Virus record (IMG/VR): IMGVR_UViG_3300048800_000081
Span: 1 to 27,692 of that record
Source of the DNA: a virus
Reading direction: 5' to 3' (one strand)
DNA: 27,692 nt
Shown here one piece after another: positions 1-6,382 of the stretch. Both the position numbers and the translations under genes were made by a program. The first letter of the stretch is position 1; each line of letters begins with the position of its first letter. The notes below the pieces were generated by a model, which worked only from the letters and a program-made list of their open reading frames with translations, was not told where the DNA came from and did not search any database.

Positions 1-1
1 C

Positions 2-30
2 TTTACAAGCATAGGTCGCGTCACTATAAT
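2..30 (+). promoter_or_regulatory. Promoter of the tRNA-Ala/tRNA-Glu operon
   Basis: A TTTACA -35 box (2-7) is followed after exactly 17 bp by a perfect TATAAT -10 box (25-30). The next bases (gcgcgc) form a GC-rich discriminator like those of growth-rate and stringently controlled stable-RNA promoters. It lies about 20 bp before the first tRNA and most likely drives both tRNA genes. This is host sequence outside the prophage. Confidence 0.75.
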
Positions 31-50
31 GCGCGCTCTTTCGAGGTACC

Positions 51-126
<76 letters not shown>

Positions 127-147
127 AAGAGCATTTTAAAAATCAAA

Positions 148-223
148 GTCCCCATCGTCTAGAGGCCTAGGACATCGCCCTTTCACGGCGGTAACACGAG
201 TTCGAATCTCGTTGGGGACGCCA
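148..223 (+). tRNA. tRNA-Glu (anticodon UUC), prophage attachment target
   Basis: The acceptor arm pairs GTCCCCA with TGGGGAC, followed by discriminator G and an encoded CCA (221-223). The anticodon stem is cgcc/ggcg around loop ctTTCac, giving anticodon UUC, and the T-loop ttcgaatc is canonical. The phage recombinase gene on the opposite strand reads into this gene and stops in its anticodon loop. The 3' half of the tRNA is therefore the likely integration (att) sequence, and the tRNA stays intact after integration. The other att copy is outside the window. Confidence 0.95.
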
Positions 224-1682
224 CCATTTTCCCTGTTTGGACTGGAATTTTGTAGTGGATACAGCAGTCCATGCTTGAGTAGTTAAACTCGATGCGGTCG
301 ATCAGGCCGCGGAGGATTTCTTTCAAATCGTCGCGATCCAGCTCGTCGAGGTTTTCGGCGATGCCGTTCAGGATCACTCTCACATCCTTTTCCTCGATCT
401 GTCGCAATGCGCGCGATTGCCGCGCGGCGGTCTCGGCCGCTTCCATGCGCCGCTGGATGTCGGCGCGTTCCTGTTCCATCGATTCGATTTTGCGCAGCAG
501 GGTGGTGGTGGCCGTCGTTTCTGCCAGCAGTCCGGACAGCCGATCGATCCGCGCATCGATGCGGTGGATCTCCTTTTGCGCCTGTTCCAGTTCTGCGCCA
601 TCATCGGTGCGCGCCGAAATTTTGCGCGCGGATTTGATCAGCGCTTTGGCGAAGGCATCCGATTTCAGATCGTCAGTTATCTGACGCAATACCGCGCCAT
701 CTACGCGCATCGATTTAACGCTCTTTTTGCCCATCCGGTAGTATTCCCCGTTGCCATGCCATGGCTGACCCTCGGCGTTGGATAATAGGCCGGTCAGGAG
801 ATGGGTGGCGCGCGTTTTGTAGGTCTTGGTGCGTCCCGCTTCGAGCCGCTGCAGGATGGCTTCGGCTTCGGCATCGGTGATCAGCGCTTGGTGGGTGTTG
901 CGCTGCATCAGCCATTCCGCGCGCGGGCGGCGCTTGATGCCGCCCTTGTAGCCGCCATCGGTCTTTTCGTTGTGGACGTTCCAGACGGTGTGCCCGGCGT
1001 AGCTGAGGGCGTTCCATTCGATGCCGTTGAGGCTGGTGCGGGCGAGTTCCATGCCGAGCTGCTCGGCCAGGTGTGTGCCCATCAAACCCTGTGCGCGACC
1101 CTTCAAATAAGTGGCGATCTTCGGCGCGTTGTCGTCGGTCACCAGCCTGGACTTGGTGACCGGCTCGCCTTCGCGGATCGCGCCGGTGGGGATGTATTCG
1201 AGCCGGTAACCGAACGGTGCGCGGCCGCCGGCGCGGTATCCTTGCCGCACGTTCTCGGCCATGCCGGCGAGACCTTTTTCGCGCGACATGAAACTGTGCA
1301 CTTGATCCATCGCGTGCAGCACCGCCGGCAGGATGATGCCGGTGACGCCGTCCAGCTCCGGGGTCTTGGCGAAGATAACGGAAATGTCCCTTTTCCGGCA
1401 CTCGTGCATGAAGCTGTGGGCGATGTACTGGTTGCGGGCGAGGCGCGAGGTGTCGACCATCAGGAGGACACTCCACGGGCGGGATTTGTTGTTGATCTGC
1501 CTGATCAGGCTCTGGAAGCCGGGACGGTTTGAGTCCTTACCACTTTCAACGGCGTCGTTGAACTCTTCAACTATGATCAGGTTGCGCGACTTGGCCAGCG
1601 CCTGCAGCTCGCGCCGCTGGGCGTCGATCGAGACGTCCGATCTATCATGACTTGATCTACAATAGATTGCTGCGCATTTCAT
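183..1682 (-). CDS. Large serine recombinase (prophage integrase)
   Basis: This 499-residue site-specific recombinase probably integrates and excises the phage at tRNA-Glu. The N-terminal resolvase domain (about 1-150) has the Y-x-R-x-S motif (IYCRSS, likely nucleophile Ser11), a D-A-Q segment near 20 and the arginine motif DTSRLARN (77-84). A 'recombinase' DNA-binding domain follows (VRQGYRAGGRAPFGYRLE, about 144-161). The usual zinc-ribbon region near LLTGLL lacks the paired cysteines. A long charged coiled coil spans about 365-425. The last 12 residues (ASPTRFELVLPP) are encoded by the complement of tRNA-Glu, and the TGA (183-185) overlaps the anticodon loop. I see no clear Shine-Dalgarno sequence upstream of the ATG at 1682. 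Tyrosine recombinases are the more usual tRNA-targeting enzymes, but serine recombinases at tRNA genes are known. Confidence 0.93.
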   Translation of the reverse strand: MKCAAIYCRSSHDRSDVSIDAQRRELQALAKSRNLIIVEEFNDAVESGKDSNRPGFQSLIRQINNKSRPWSVLLMVDTSRLARNQYIAHSFMHECRKRDISVIFAKTPELDGVTGIILPAVLHAMDQVHSFMSREKGLAGMAENVRQGYRAGGRAPFGYRLEYIPTGAIREGEPVTKSRLVTDDNAPKIATYLKGRAQGLMGTHLAEQLGMELARTSLNGIEWNALSYAGHTVWNVHNEKTDGGYKGGIKRRPRAEWLMQRNTHQALITDAEAEAILQRLEAGRTKTYKTRATHLLTGLLSNAEGQPWHGNGEYYRMGKKSVKSMRVDGAVLRQITDDLKSDAFAKALIKSARKISARTDDGAELEQAQKEIHRIDARIDRLSGLLAETTATTTLLRKIESMEQERADIQRRMEAAETAARQSRALRQIEEKDVRVILNGIAENLDELDRDDLKEILRGLIDRIEFNYSSMDCCIHYKIPVQTGKMVASPTRFELVLPP

Positions 1683-1721
1683 GCTGGTTGTTTTTTTACA
1701 CGGAAGAGTCTTTTAAGGTGT

Positions 1722-1973
1722 CTACTTCACATTAGGCGGTAGTATTAACTCAGTCTCAATAGGTGCATCAAACCCAATGTGTATATGTGGGCCGAACAAT
1801 TCCATTACTCTCCACAGTTGCATGTGATGGTATCCTTCCGCATCATTCGCCGGTGGAATGAACGGTTCCATCTTTGGGAATGTTTTACGCAAATCTTCAT
1901 GCTCATGTCGAAGAATCTCAAAACCTTTTGGCTTGATTTTCAGTTTTACTGTGTCATTCAAATTTAGTTTCAT
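1722..1973 (-). CDS. Small hypothetical phage protein (83 aa)
   Basis: I do not recognise a function. The protein is soluble and charged, starting MKLNLNDTVKLKIKPKGFEIL, with a histidine-rich middle (EGYHHMQLW). Its beta-strand-like opening resembles many short phage early proteins. The ATG (1971-1973) overlaps the TGA of the upstream gene in an ATGA junction, so translation is probably coupled. It is the last small gene of the leftward chain before the recombinase, 39 bp away. Being in a coupled operon is the main support for its reality. Confidence 0.7.
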   Translation of the reverse strand: MKLNLNDTVKLKIKPKGFEILRHEHEDLRKTFPKMEPFIPPANDAEGYHHMQLWRVMELFGPHIHIGFDAPIETELILPPNVK

Positions 1974-2164
1974 ACTTGCCTTTCTGCTCCTAACGCGGTG
2001 CTAAACGCGGATTGAATTGGTTTTTGCGCAGCCACAACGCGCAGCGCCGGACGTTTGGATTTATTTCGCTCATCGATTTTAATGAAAAGCAGGGCGAACA
2101 AATCCGCCGCTAAAGATGTATCCGGTAAACCTCGGGAGCGGACTGTAATCTTACGCGGCGGCAT
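1970..2164 (-). CDS. Small basic hypothetical protein (64 aa)
   Basis: The frame is open from a TTG at 2170, but the ATG at 2164 is the likelier start and gives 64 residues beginning MPPRKITVRSRG. It overlaps the end of the ASCH-like gene by 14 bp and ends in an ATGA overlap with the next gene. The protein is rich in Lys/Arg and has no recognisable domain or membrane segment. Its place in the coupled chain supports translation; the function is unknown. It could be a spurious frame, but then the ATGA coupling at its end would be a coincidence. Confidence 0.55.
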   Translation of the reverse strand: MPPRKITVRSRGLPDTSLAADLFALLFIKIDERNKSKRPALRVVAAQKPIQSAFSTALGAERQV

Positions 2165-2816
2165 GGTCAACCCGCTTGAATTCGATCACCCACACCCAAG
2201 GGTTTGCATCCCATGAGCCGGAGCCGTTGATGGATTCCCAAAGCAACCTATATTCATCAATGAATTGTCCAGCGGCATAAAGGCCGGTTTTAGTTGGATA
2301 CACACCTTCTGCCTTCGCGTCATCAGCGCTGATGTCCTGCAACCGCTCCACGCGCACGTTGACAATCTCCAGCGTGATGCGCGATGCCCATGAAGGCAAG
2401 AAGCGACCGACCTTCATTCTCCATCCCCACTTCCCATCAGGCGAGACTATAGTTGTTAATGGTTTATGCGGATGGTCTGCATGGTAATGAATTGGCGCTT
2501 TGCGCATAGGTTCATAACGAATCTTTATCTTTCCTGTTTTCGTTAGTCCATCCTGCTTTATTTCGCACCACATCCACGCATTTTCTTTTACTCGGAGCCG
2601 GTCGCCGGGCTGGCCGTATGGGCAAGGAAAGCCGTGTGCATAGGCTTTTTTGGTAAAGGTGGCGATGTCAGTTCGTTGTTCACCAAACCATGCAATCCAA
2701 CCAGATTCAGCGGCAGGACAAACCGCCCATGCGGTATCTTTTGCAACATTGTCATGTGCTTTCTTCACAATCCTGCGCGTCTGCGTCTTGCTGCCATCGA
2801 GCAGGGCGCGCACCAT
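2151..2816 (-). CDS. ASCH-like phage protein, start codon apparently mutated
   Basis: The sequence near the start (MVRALLDGSKTQTRRIVKK) and the later PYGQPGDRLRVKENAWM motif match the phage proteins usually annotated as ASCH-domain or morphogenetic proteins. ASCH folds are thought to bind RNA or modified nucleic acid. The first in-frame ATG (2816) gives 221 residues. However, the frame continues upstream as KERPILFSAP, which belongs to the conserved N-terminus of this family, with no ATG, GTG or TTG before a TAG. An ATT at 2847-2849, preceded by AGG at SD distance, would give 232 residues. A single base change (ATG to ATT) explains the missing start; see findings. The ATG at 2816 has no visible SD, so expression may be weak. 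Confidence 0.8.
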   Translation of the reverse strand: MVRALLDGSKTQTRRIVKKAHDNVAKDTAWAVCPAAESGWIAWFGEQRTDIATFTKKAYAHGFPCPYGQPGDRLRVKENAWMWCEIKQDGLTKTGKIKIRYEPMRKAPIHYHADHPHKPLTTIVSPDGKWGWRMKVGRFLPSWASRITLEIVNVRVERLQDISADDAKAEGVYPTKTGLYAAGQFIDEYRLLWESINGSGSWDANPWVWVIEFKRVDHAAA

Positions 2817-3112
2817 GGGCGCGCTGAATAAGATTGGACGCTCTTTAATGGCTTGCCTCGCTTGATGATCCTAGCCAAGTACGGATGAGCGCGCATCGCG
2901 GCGATGATGCCGAACGGGCCGCCGCACAGGTAGGCAGCGATATCTGTCCAGCCGGCGTTCGGGGCGAGCTTGTAGAGGACCATCTGCCCGGCGCCGATCA
3001 CGAAGCTGGTGAGCGCGGCGAGCAGGTAGTGGCCGTTGTTGACGTTCAACGATTGCAGCCCGAGCGCGAAGACCAGGATGAAGGTGCTGGCGAAGAGAGT
3101 GAGTGAGGTCAT
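2765..3112 (-). CDS. Small multi-pass membrane protein, probably with an abnormal C-terminal extension
   Basis: This 115-residue protein has three hydrophobic segments (about 4-20, 27-47 and 56-75) separated by short loops (LNVNNGHY, APNAGWTD), followed by a basic tail (RIIKRGKP). This is the shape of a small phage inner-membrane protein; it is not clearly a holin. Its ATG overlaps the TGA of the upstream gene (ATGA, 3109-3112). Residues 89-115 read across the start of the ASCH-like gene and look like out-of-frame sequence (many Arg and Cys). One base change at 2847 would restore a stop after residue 88, so the natural protein is probably 88 residues. The function is unknown. Confidence 0.7.
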   Translation of the reverse strand: MTSLTLFASTFILVFALGLQSLNVNNGHYLLAALTSFVIGAGQMVLYKLAPNAGWTDIAAYLCGGPFGIIAAMRAHPYLARIIKRGKPLKSVQSYSARPWCAPCSMAARRRRAGL

Positions 3113-3462
3113 GGTGTATTTCGATCGAGACGTTCAATCTCAGCAATGATTAAAGCTGCCGCCTTCACCATATCGCGCCGCGGTGTAGTTGGTTTCCACC
3201 ATGCTGGTTCTTTACCCCACATCGGACAATCACCTCTACCACCCGATATATCGGCATCGTCATACCATGGCCAAAACTCTGGCGGTTCTTCTAACTCTTG
3301 CTGCATGTACGGATTCAATTGGCAACCGGCGTTCAATGCATAAGCAGCCCCGGCGCAACATAGGTCCCCTGCATCGTGCTCATCATCATGCGCCTCCGTC
3401 CACCCTTCCTTGTTTATCTGGCGCAGACGCTCGGCGATGACATCTTCGATCGCTTGGCTCAT
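3109..3462 (-). CDS. Conserved phage protein of unknown function (117 aa)
   Basis: The layout ERLRQINKEGWTEAHDDEHD, then several tryptophans (EFWPWYDD, EPAWWKP), then RRDMVKAAALIIAEIERLDR is a pattern I recognise from many proteobacterial phages, where it has no assigned function. The acidic/histidine cluster near residues 22-31 could bind metal, by inference only. The protein is soluble and about the usual length. ATGA overlaps join it to both neighbours (3459-3462 and 3109-3112), which places it firmly in the leftward coupled operon. Confidence 0.82.
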   Translation of the reverse strand: MSQAIEDVIAERLRQINKEGWTEAHDDEHDAGDLCCAGAAYALNAGCQLNPYMQQELEEPPEFWPWYDDADISGGRGDCPMWGKEPAWWKPTTPRRDMVKAAALIIAEIERLDRNTP

Positions 3463-4250
3463 TTCGCCACCGCCTTCGCCTTCGGTTTTTTCATCTTGGC
3501 CTTTTCGGCAGCGGCATCAGTGGCCTGTTTGGCCTCTCCCACGATTTCCAGTTTGATCGCGGCGGCATCGATGCCTTCGATCGCGGCGATGCGCTCCATG
3601 GTTTCCGGCGGCAGGTGGTGGGCGAACGATTCCCACAGGCGCTCCCATCTTTCCTCGGCCAGCAGCAGCCACAGCCCCGGATTGATGGATGCATTCGGGC
3701 CCGAGAGGTTGGCGGCGATCTGCCGGTGCAGCGTGTCGAACAGTCTGGCGCGATAGAGGTTTTTGATGGCATGCGCGATCAGCACTTCGCTATCGATGCC
3801 GGGTTGTTCAGTGATCTTGTCGAAGATCACTTGATTCAGTTTGCTTGGCGTATTTCCTGCCATGATTTTCTCCTTGTGTGGTTGATCCGTAAAACTTTTG
3901 GACGGGCACCCGATTGAAGTATTTGGCTGCACTTTTGCAGTGGTTTCTAGCGGCGCACGCCACGGATGATGTTCTGCGAGTTTGCCAGTCGCTCCAATCG
4001 GTTTTGCGCCGGTGAGCCAGTAATGGCTAAATGGTTTGCCATTCGAATAGCCACTGACCTGGTTGATGGTGTGCACATTGAGCAGATCATCGAGCATGTC
4101 GTCGAGATCGTCGACATCCTTGCAATGCTTAGCTGTTGCATTGCGCAACGCATCGATGGTGAGCGGTTTGTCCTTGCTCGATCCGGCAAAGGCTTTAAGC
4201 ACTACATCGCGTAGGTCGGCCATGCCGGTGCCGGCATAAAAGTTTTTCAT
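3459..4250 (-). CDS. Hypothetical protein, possibly two proteins in one frame (263 aa)
   Basis: No function is recognised. Residues 1-125 contain a helical region (DVVLKAFAGSSKDKPLTIDALR) that could form a winged-helix-like domain, followed by a low-complexity linker. Residues 130-263 form a second helical domain (FDKITEQPGIDSEVLIAHAI, NPGLWLLLAEERWERLWE) ending in a Lys/Ala-rich tail (AKMKKPKAKAVAK) typical of nucleic-acid-contacting tails. Within the gene, AAGGAG lies 7 bases before the in-frame ATG at 3863. That is a much better ribosome site than anything before 4250, so a separate 134-residue product is likely. The end overlaps the next gene by ATGA. Confidence 0.72.
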   Translation of the reverse strand: MKNFYAGTGMADLRDVVLKAFAGSSKDKPLTIDALRNATAKHCKDVDDLDDMLDDLLNVHTINQVSGYSNGKPFSHYWLTGAKPIGATGKLAEHHPWRAPLETTAKVQPNTSIGCPSKSFTDQPHKEKIMAGNTPSKLNQVIFDKITEQPGIDSEVLIAHAIKNLYRARLFDTLHRQIAANLSGPNASINPGLWLLLAEERWERLWESFAHHLPPETMERIAAIEGIDAAAIKLEIVGEAKQATDAAAEKAKMKKPKAKAVAK

Positions 4251-4251
4251 G

Positions 4252-4386
4252 TTAATGGCACAGCCCGAAGCTGTTTATGTGAAGGATCACCCACCACGCG
4301 ATGACAATGCAGACGGTGGTCGCGGCGATCTTGAGCGCGATGGTGGATGCTGTGTGGGTATGGCGGAGGCTAGTAGCGAGATTCAT
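4252..4386 (-). CDS. Single-span small membrane protein (44 aa)
   Basis: The frame is open from 4434, but the ATG at 4386 is preceded by GGGAG at good distance and gives MNLATSLRHTHTASTIALKI and then a hydrophobic helix (IAATTVCIVIAWWVILHI). It begins just after the TAG of the upstream gene (4403-4405) and stops one base before the next gene. The function is unknown; by size and topology it resembles many tiny phage inner-membrane proteins. Confidence 0.6.
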   Translation of the reverse strand: MNLATSLRHTHTASTIALKIAATTVCIVIAWWVILHINSFGLCH

Positions 4387-4402
4387 GGTTTGATCTCCCG
4401 CT

Positions 4403-4699
4403 CTAGCGATAGCAGAAAGCGCGAGACTTATCACAAAAGCGTTTGCAAAACTGCTTGCCTCTGCTGTTCAATGCCGGCGTGGCAGATTCGTAACGTGTTC
4501 GGTAAGACGCCATGGCATTCCACTGGATGCCATAGGAGCGCGGCTGTCTGTACCGTGACCTCGTTGGCTCACGATAATCGCCTCTACCTATGAACTTCCG
4601 ATCACGCATATCCAGCATAGCCGGCCCGCGCCCGAAGAATCGCTCTGCTGATGCGCCAAGTAGTGCTGCCGCTAATGCTAAAATATTTATTTGTTTCAT
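4403..4699 (-). CDS. Small basic protein with a signal peptide (98 aa)
   Basis: The N-terminus MKQINILALAAALLGASA is a classical signal peptide, with likely cleavage after ASA near residue 18. The remainder is strongly basic and rich in Arg and Tyr (GDYREPTRSRYRQPRS), with two cysteines near the end. Export to the periplasm is inferred. GGAGA lies upstream at good distance and the ATG overlaps the previous TGA (ATGA, 4696-4699). No family is recognised. Confidence 0.65.
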   Translation of the reverse strand: MKQINILALAAALLGASAERFFGRGPAMLDMRDRKFIGRGDYREPTRSRYRQPRSYGIQWNAMASYRTRYESATPALNSRGKQFCKRFCDKSRAFCYR

Positions 4700-5085
4700 G
4701 TTGGTTTCTCCACTTCGGCCTTGGCTTCGTGTTCATCGTAGATCGTGAAGAGGCCGAAAACGCCCAGCGATAGTGCGATCACATAAGTCGCGCACCACCA
4801 CACGACGTTGTCGGCATCGGGTAGATAGACGTATAGCCCGATGAGCGCAATCACGCTGACCAATACGCACAGCAGACCGAGCAGCGAGTAGTGGATGCGG
4901 ATGGTGATTGGTCGGTTCACTAGATATTGGACCTTCTTCATACCTGCTTCGAAGTTAGAGATGTCCGCCTTTAGTTCAATAAAAAGTGCGCCGTTGGCAG
5001 TGGTGTTTTTTGCGAGAAAATGCGCACCGCGCAGCGGGTAGCCACGGCGGAGATACCGGCTCAGGTTTGCAAAATAGTCATTCAT
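4696..5085 (-). CDS. Two-span membrane protein with a coiled N-terminus (129 aa)
   Basis: The frame is open from a GTG at 5094, but the ATG at 5085 overlaps the TGA of the upstream small gene (ATGA, 5082-5085) and is preferred. A soluble N-terminal part of about 65 residues (KADISNFEAGMKKVQYLV) precedes two hydrophobic helices (SLLGLLCVLVSVIALIGLYV and WWCATYVIALSLGVFGLF). It ends in an acidic/Lys tail (EHEAKAEVEKPT). The function is unknown; a membrane-anchored early phage protein is the most one can say. Confidence 0.7.
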   Translation of the reverse strand: MNDYFANLSRYLRRGYPLRGAHFLAKNTTANGALFIELKADISNFEAGMKKVQYLVNRPITIRIHYSLLGLLCVLVSVIALIGLYVYLPDADNVVWWCATYVIALSLGVFGLFTIYDEHEAKAEVEKPT

Positions 5086-5246
5086 ATCTGCCACTCGTCC
5101 ATAAAAAGTTGGATTCTCACGCCCAATTGGAATAGGGCGTCCACGGCATCGTCTATGCTGCAGTCCGGATGCGTGGTGAGGTAGGCTTCGATCGCGCGAT
5201 CGGTCACTGTGGTGTGGTCTTGCGGGATGTTCACGGTGTAGGTCAT
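5082..5246 (-). CDS. Small hypothetical protein (54 aa)
   Basis: This gene is short but well supported. GGAGGAACC precedes the ATG at 5246, which overlaps the upstream TGA (ATGA, 5243-5246), and its own TGA overlaps the next ATG (5082-5085). The product starts MTYTVNIPQDHTTVTDRAIE, continues with a second helix (IDDAVDALFQLGVRIQLFM) and ends EWQI. It looks like a compact helical soluble protein. No family is recognised. Confidence 0.7.
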   Translation of the reverse strand: MTYTVNIPQDHTTVTDRAIEAYLTTHPDCSIDDAVDALFQLGVRIQLFMDEWQI

Positions 5247-5473
5247 GCTGGTTCCTCCTCTATCGCCGGTCCGTAAATTTCTAGCACTCGGCTGCCGGCA
5301 AGCAGCTTTGCGATGTCGTGCAGATTTTTGACTTGCTCTTTAACTATTGGATAAGCTGACGAAAGACAATCGAGAGACTCAGCCGTATTGGCGATCTGGA
5401 TGGCCAGTTCCATCCGGTGCCGGGGCAAAAGTTCTTCGCAGCGCTTGGGTTCGTCGAGGGTTAGGGCGGTCAT
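5243..5473 (-). CDS. Small helical hypothetical protein (76 aa)
   Basis: The product is mostly amphipathic helix (RMELAIQIANTAESLDCLSS, PIVKEQVKNLHDIAKLLAG) with an acidic end (AIEEEPA). No known domain is seen. The ATG (5471-5473) overlaps the upstream TGA and the end overlaps the next ATG, both as ATGA. Position and coupling are the evidence that it is a gene. Confidence 0.7.
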   Translation of the reverse strand: MTALTLDEPKRCEELLPRHRMELAIQIANTAESLDCLSSAYPIVKEQVKNLHDIAKLLAGSRVLEIYGPAIEEEPA

Positions 5474-5667
5474 AGCACCATTCCACCGGCGCGATTGAAT
5501 TCAGTTGCTGCCTTTTGCGCATCTATGACAGCGTAACGAGCGTATTTACAAAGCAACAGGCTGCCGCGATGCCACATTGAGTATTGAGGATTAAACATCC
5601 ACATTCTCATCTGGTCCGCGTAGAACTCTGCGACGTGACAGCAGTGTTGAGGTTGTTTATTTTTCAT
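5470..5667 (-). CDS. Small hypothetical protein (65 aa)
   Basis: The longer open frame starts at 5814, but that part lies inside the preceding gene and is Arg/His/Gln-rich shadow. The ATG at 5667 follows the upstream TGA by 8 bases and has AGGA at SD distance. The 65-residue product (MKNKQPQHCCHVAEFYADQM then CKYARYAVIDAQKAATEF) has a His/Cys-rich start that could bind metal. The function is unknown. It ends in an ATGA overlap with the next gene. Confidence 0.68.
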   Translation of the reverse strand: MKNKQPQHCCHVAEFYADQMRMWMFNPQYSMWHRGSLLLCKYARYAVIDAQKAATEFNRAGGMVL

Positions 5668-5675
5668 GGCATTCC

Positions 5676-5879
5676 TCAGATCAGCGCCTGCTGTCTCGGT
5701 GCAGGCTTGCCGTTTTGTTGCGCTGTGTTGCGAATGGCGCGGACGGTGTTGACCATGCCCGTGAGCACAGCATTGGTTTCGATCGCGCGCTGAAAAGTCC
5801 AGCCTCTGCGCCATAGTCCGCTGCGCTGGAATGCTTCGCGCAGTTCGCTTTCGGTGAAATTGTCATCAACCTGTGCCAT
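5676..5879 (-). CDS. Small hypothetical protein, first gene of the leftward operon (67 aa)
   Basis: A strong Shine-Dalgarno sequence (AAAGGAGG) precedes the ATG at 5879. The product begins MAQVDDNFTESELREAFQRS and contains a helical, charged middle (TFQRAIETNAVLTGMVNTV). It may be a helix-turn-helix or small regulatory protein, but nothing specific is recognised. It is the first gene transcribed from the leftward promoter at 6327-6355, after a leader of roughly 440 nt. Confidence 0.72.
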   Translation of the reverse strand: MAQVDDNFTESELREAFQRSGLWRRGWTFQRAIETNAVLTGMVNTVRAIRNTAQQNGKPAPRQQALI

Positions 5880-5904
5880 CGCTGCCTCCTTTTACATTTC
5901 CATC

Positions 5905-5932
5905 GTAGGGGCACGGCGCGCCGTGCCCCTAC
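5905..5932. repeat. 28-bp perfect palindrome
   Basis: GTAGGGGCACGGCG is followed immediately by its exact reverse complement. In RNA it would form a very stable hairpin ending about 25 nt before the first gene of the leftward operon. Such GC-rich palindromes are dispersed in many proteobacterial genomes. Here it could also modulate the leader of the PL transcript. There is no U tract next to it, so it is not a simple intrinsic terminator. Confidence 0.85.
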
Positions 5933-5985
5933 CTGTGAATTTGCGTGCGCGCCTGCCCGGTTAAGGTCAACATCGCGCACCGCAC

Positions 5986-6009
5986 CAAGGTGAAAAGCGG
6001 GTCACCTTG
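5986..6009. repeat. Short inverted repeat in the leftward leader
   Basis: CAAGGTGA (5986-5993) and TCACCTTG (6002-6009) are exact inverted repeats with an 8-base loop. It lies between the dispersed repeat at 6091-6184 and the 28-bp palindrome, in the untranslated leader of the leftward operon. The function is unknown; an RNA hairpin is possible. Confidence 0.5.
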
Positions 6010-6090
6010 ATGCCTTACATCCGCCATTCGCTCCACATTTTTTAACGATCCCGTTAAGAAAAAGCGAAAGGCGGGTGATTCGTATAGGTC

Positions 6091-6184
6091 TTTCGTCTTT
6101 CACGTTCGCTTCCTCTCCCACCGGGAGAGGATTGAGGTGAGGGAGTTCCCCCACCCTGCCCTCCCCCGGTGGGAGAGGGTTCTG
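6091..6184 (-). repeat. Dispersed GC-rich palindromic repeat, family A, copy 1
   Basis: Read on the minus strand this is the full repeat: AGAACCCTCTCCC, a GGGGGAGGG arm, GGGTGGGGGA, CTCCCTCACCTCAATCC, then GAGAGGAAGCGAACGTGAAA. The same unit recurs on the plus strand at 24265-24354 and 25792-25883, with shortened copies at 19966-20008, 26365-26422 and 27592-27630. It contains two palindromic cores and ends in a purine-rich SD-like stretch and GTG. Here it lies in the leader of the leftward operon. Its GTG opens a 33-codon frame (6103 down to 6002) that I regard as unproven. Confidence 0.85.
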
Positions 6185-6326
6185 TTCTGTGCTGCCATTA
6201 CGCTACGGTCTTATCCCGGTTAAGCCCTGTTCCGCTTACTTCCACACCGCTGCAATCTGACATGCCTCTCGTGGTTTCCGGTTTCTGAATGCCGTTTGTC
6301 AATCGCTTGAGTTGCGGCATGGATAG

Positions 6327-6367
6327 ACAATAGCAAATTGCTTTTCCCCTGTCAATAGCAAATTGCT
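6327..6367 (-). promoter_or_regulatory. Leftward early promoter PL with operators OL1 and OL2
   Basis: On the minus strand, TTGACA (6355-6350) and TATTGT (6332-6327) are separated by exactly 17 bp. The 11-bp near-palindrome AGCAAATTGCT occurs twice, at 6332-6342 (OL1, between the boxes and touching the -10) and 6357-6367 (OL2, one base upstream of the -35). Their centres are 25 bp apart. The same motif at the same positions marks the rightward promoter at 7450-7478. PL therefore should be shut by the phage repressor in the lysogen and should drive the genes at 5879-1722. The transcription start is expected near 6320. Confidence 0.88.
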
Positions 6368-6382
6368 AGTATTTTACACGGC

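Noticed and set aside
715-1476. A 253-codon second minus-strand frame within the recombinase.
   Set aside because: It is rich in Arg, His and Pro, typical of an out-of-frame shadow. The recombinase frame has all catalytic motifs.
6036-6062. TTAACG/CGTTAA hairpin flanked by T and A runs as a bidirectional terminator.
   Set aside because: The stem is only 6 bp and AT-rich, too weak to call a terminator with confidence.
6002-6103. A 33-codon minus-strand leader frame starting at the repeat's GTG in the PL leader.
   Set aside because: It has an SD-like sequence, but this comes from the dispersed repeat. The peptide has no recognisable feature, so it is noted only within the repeat entry.
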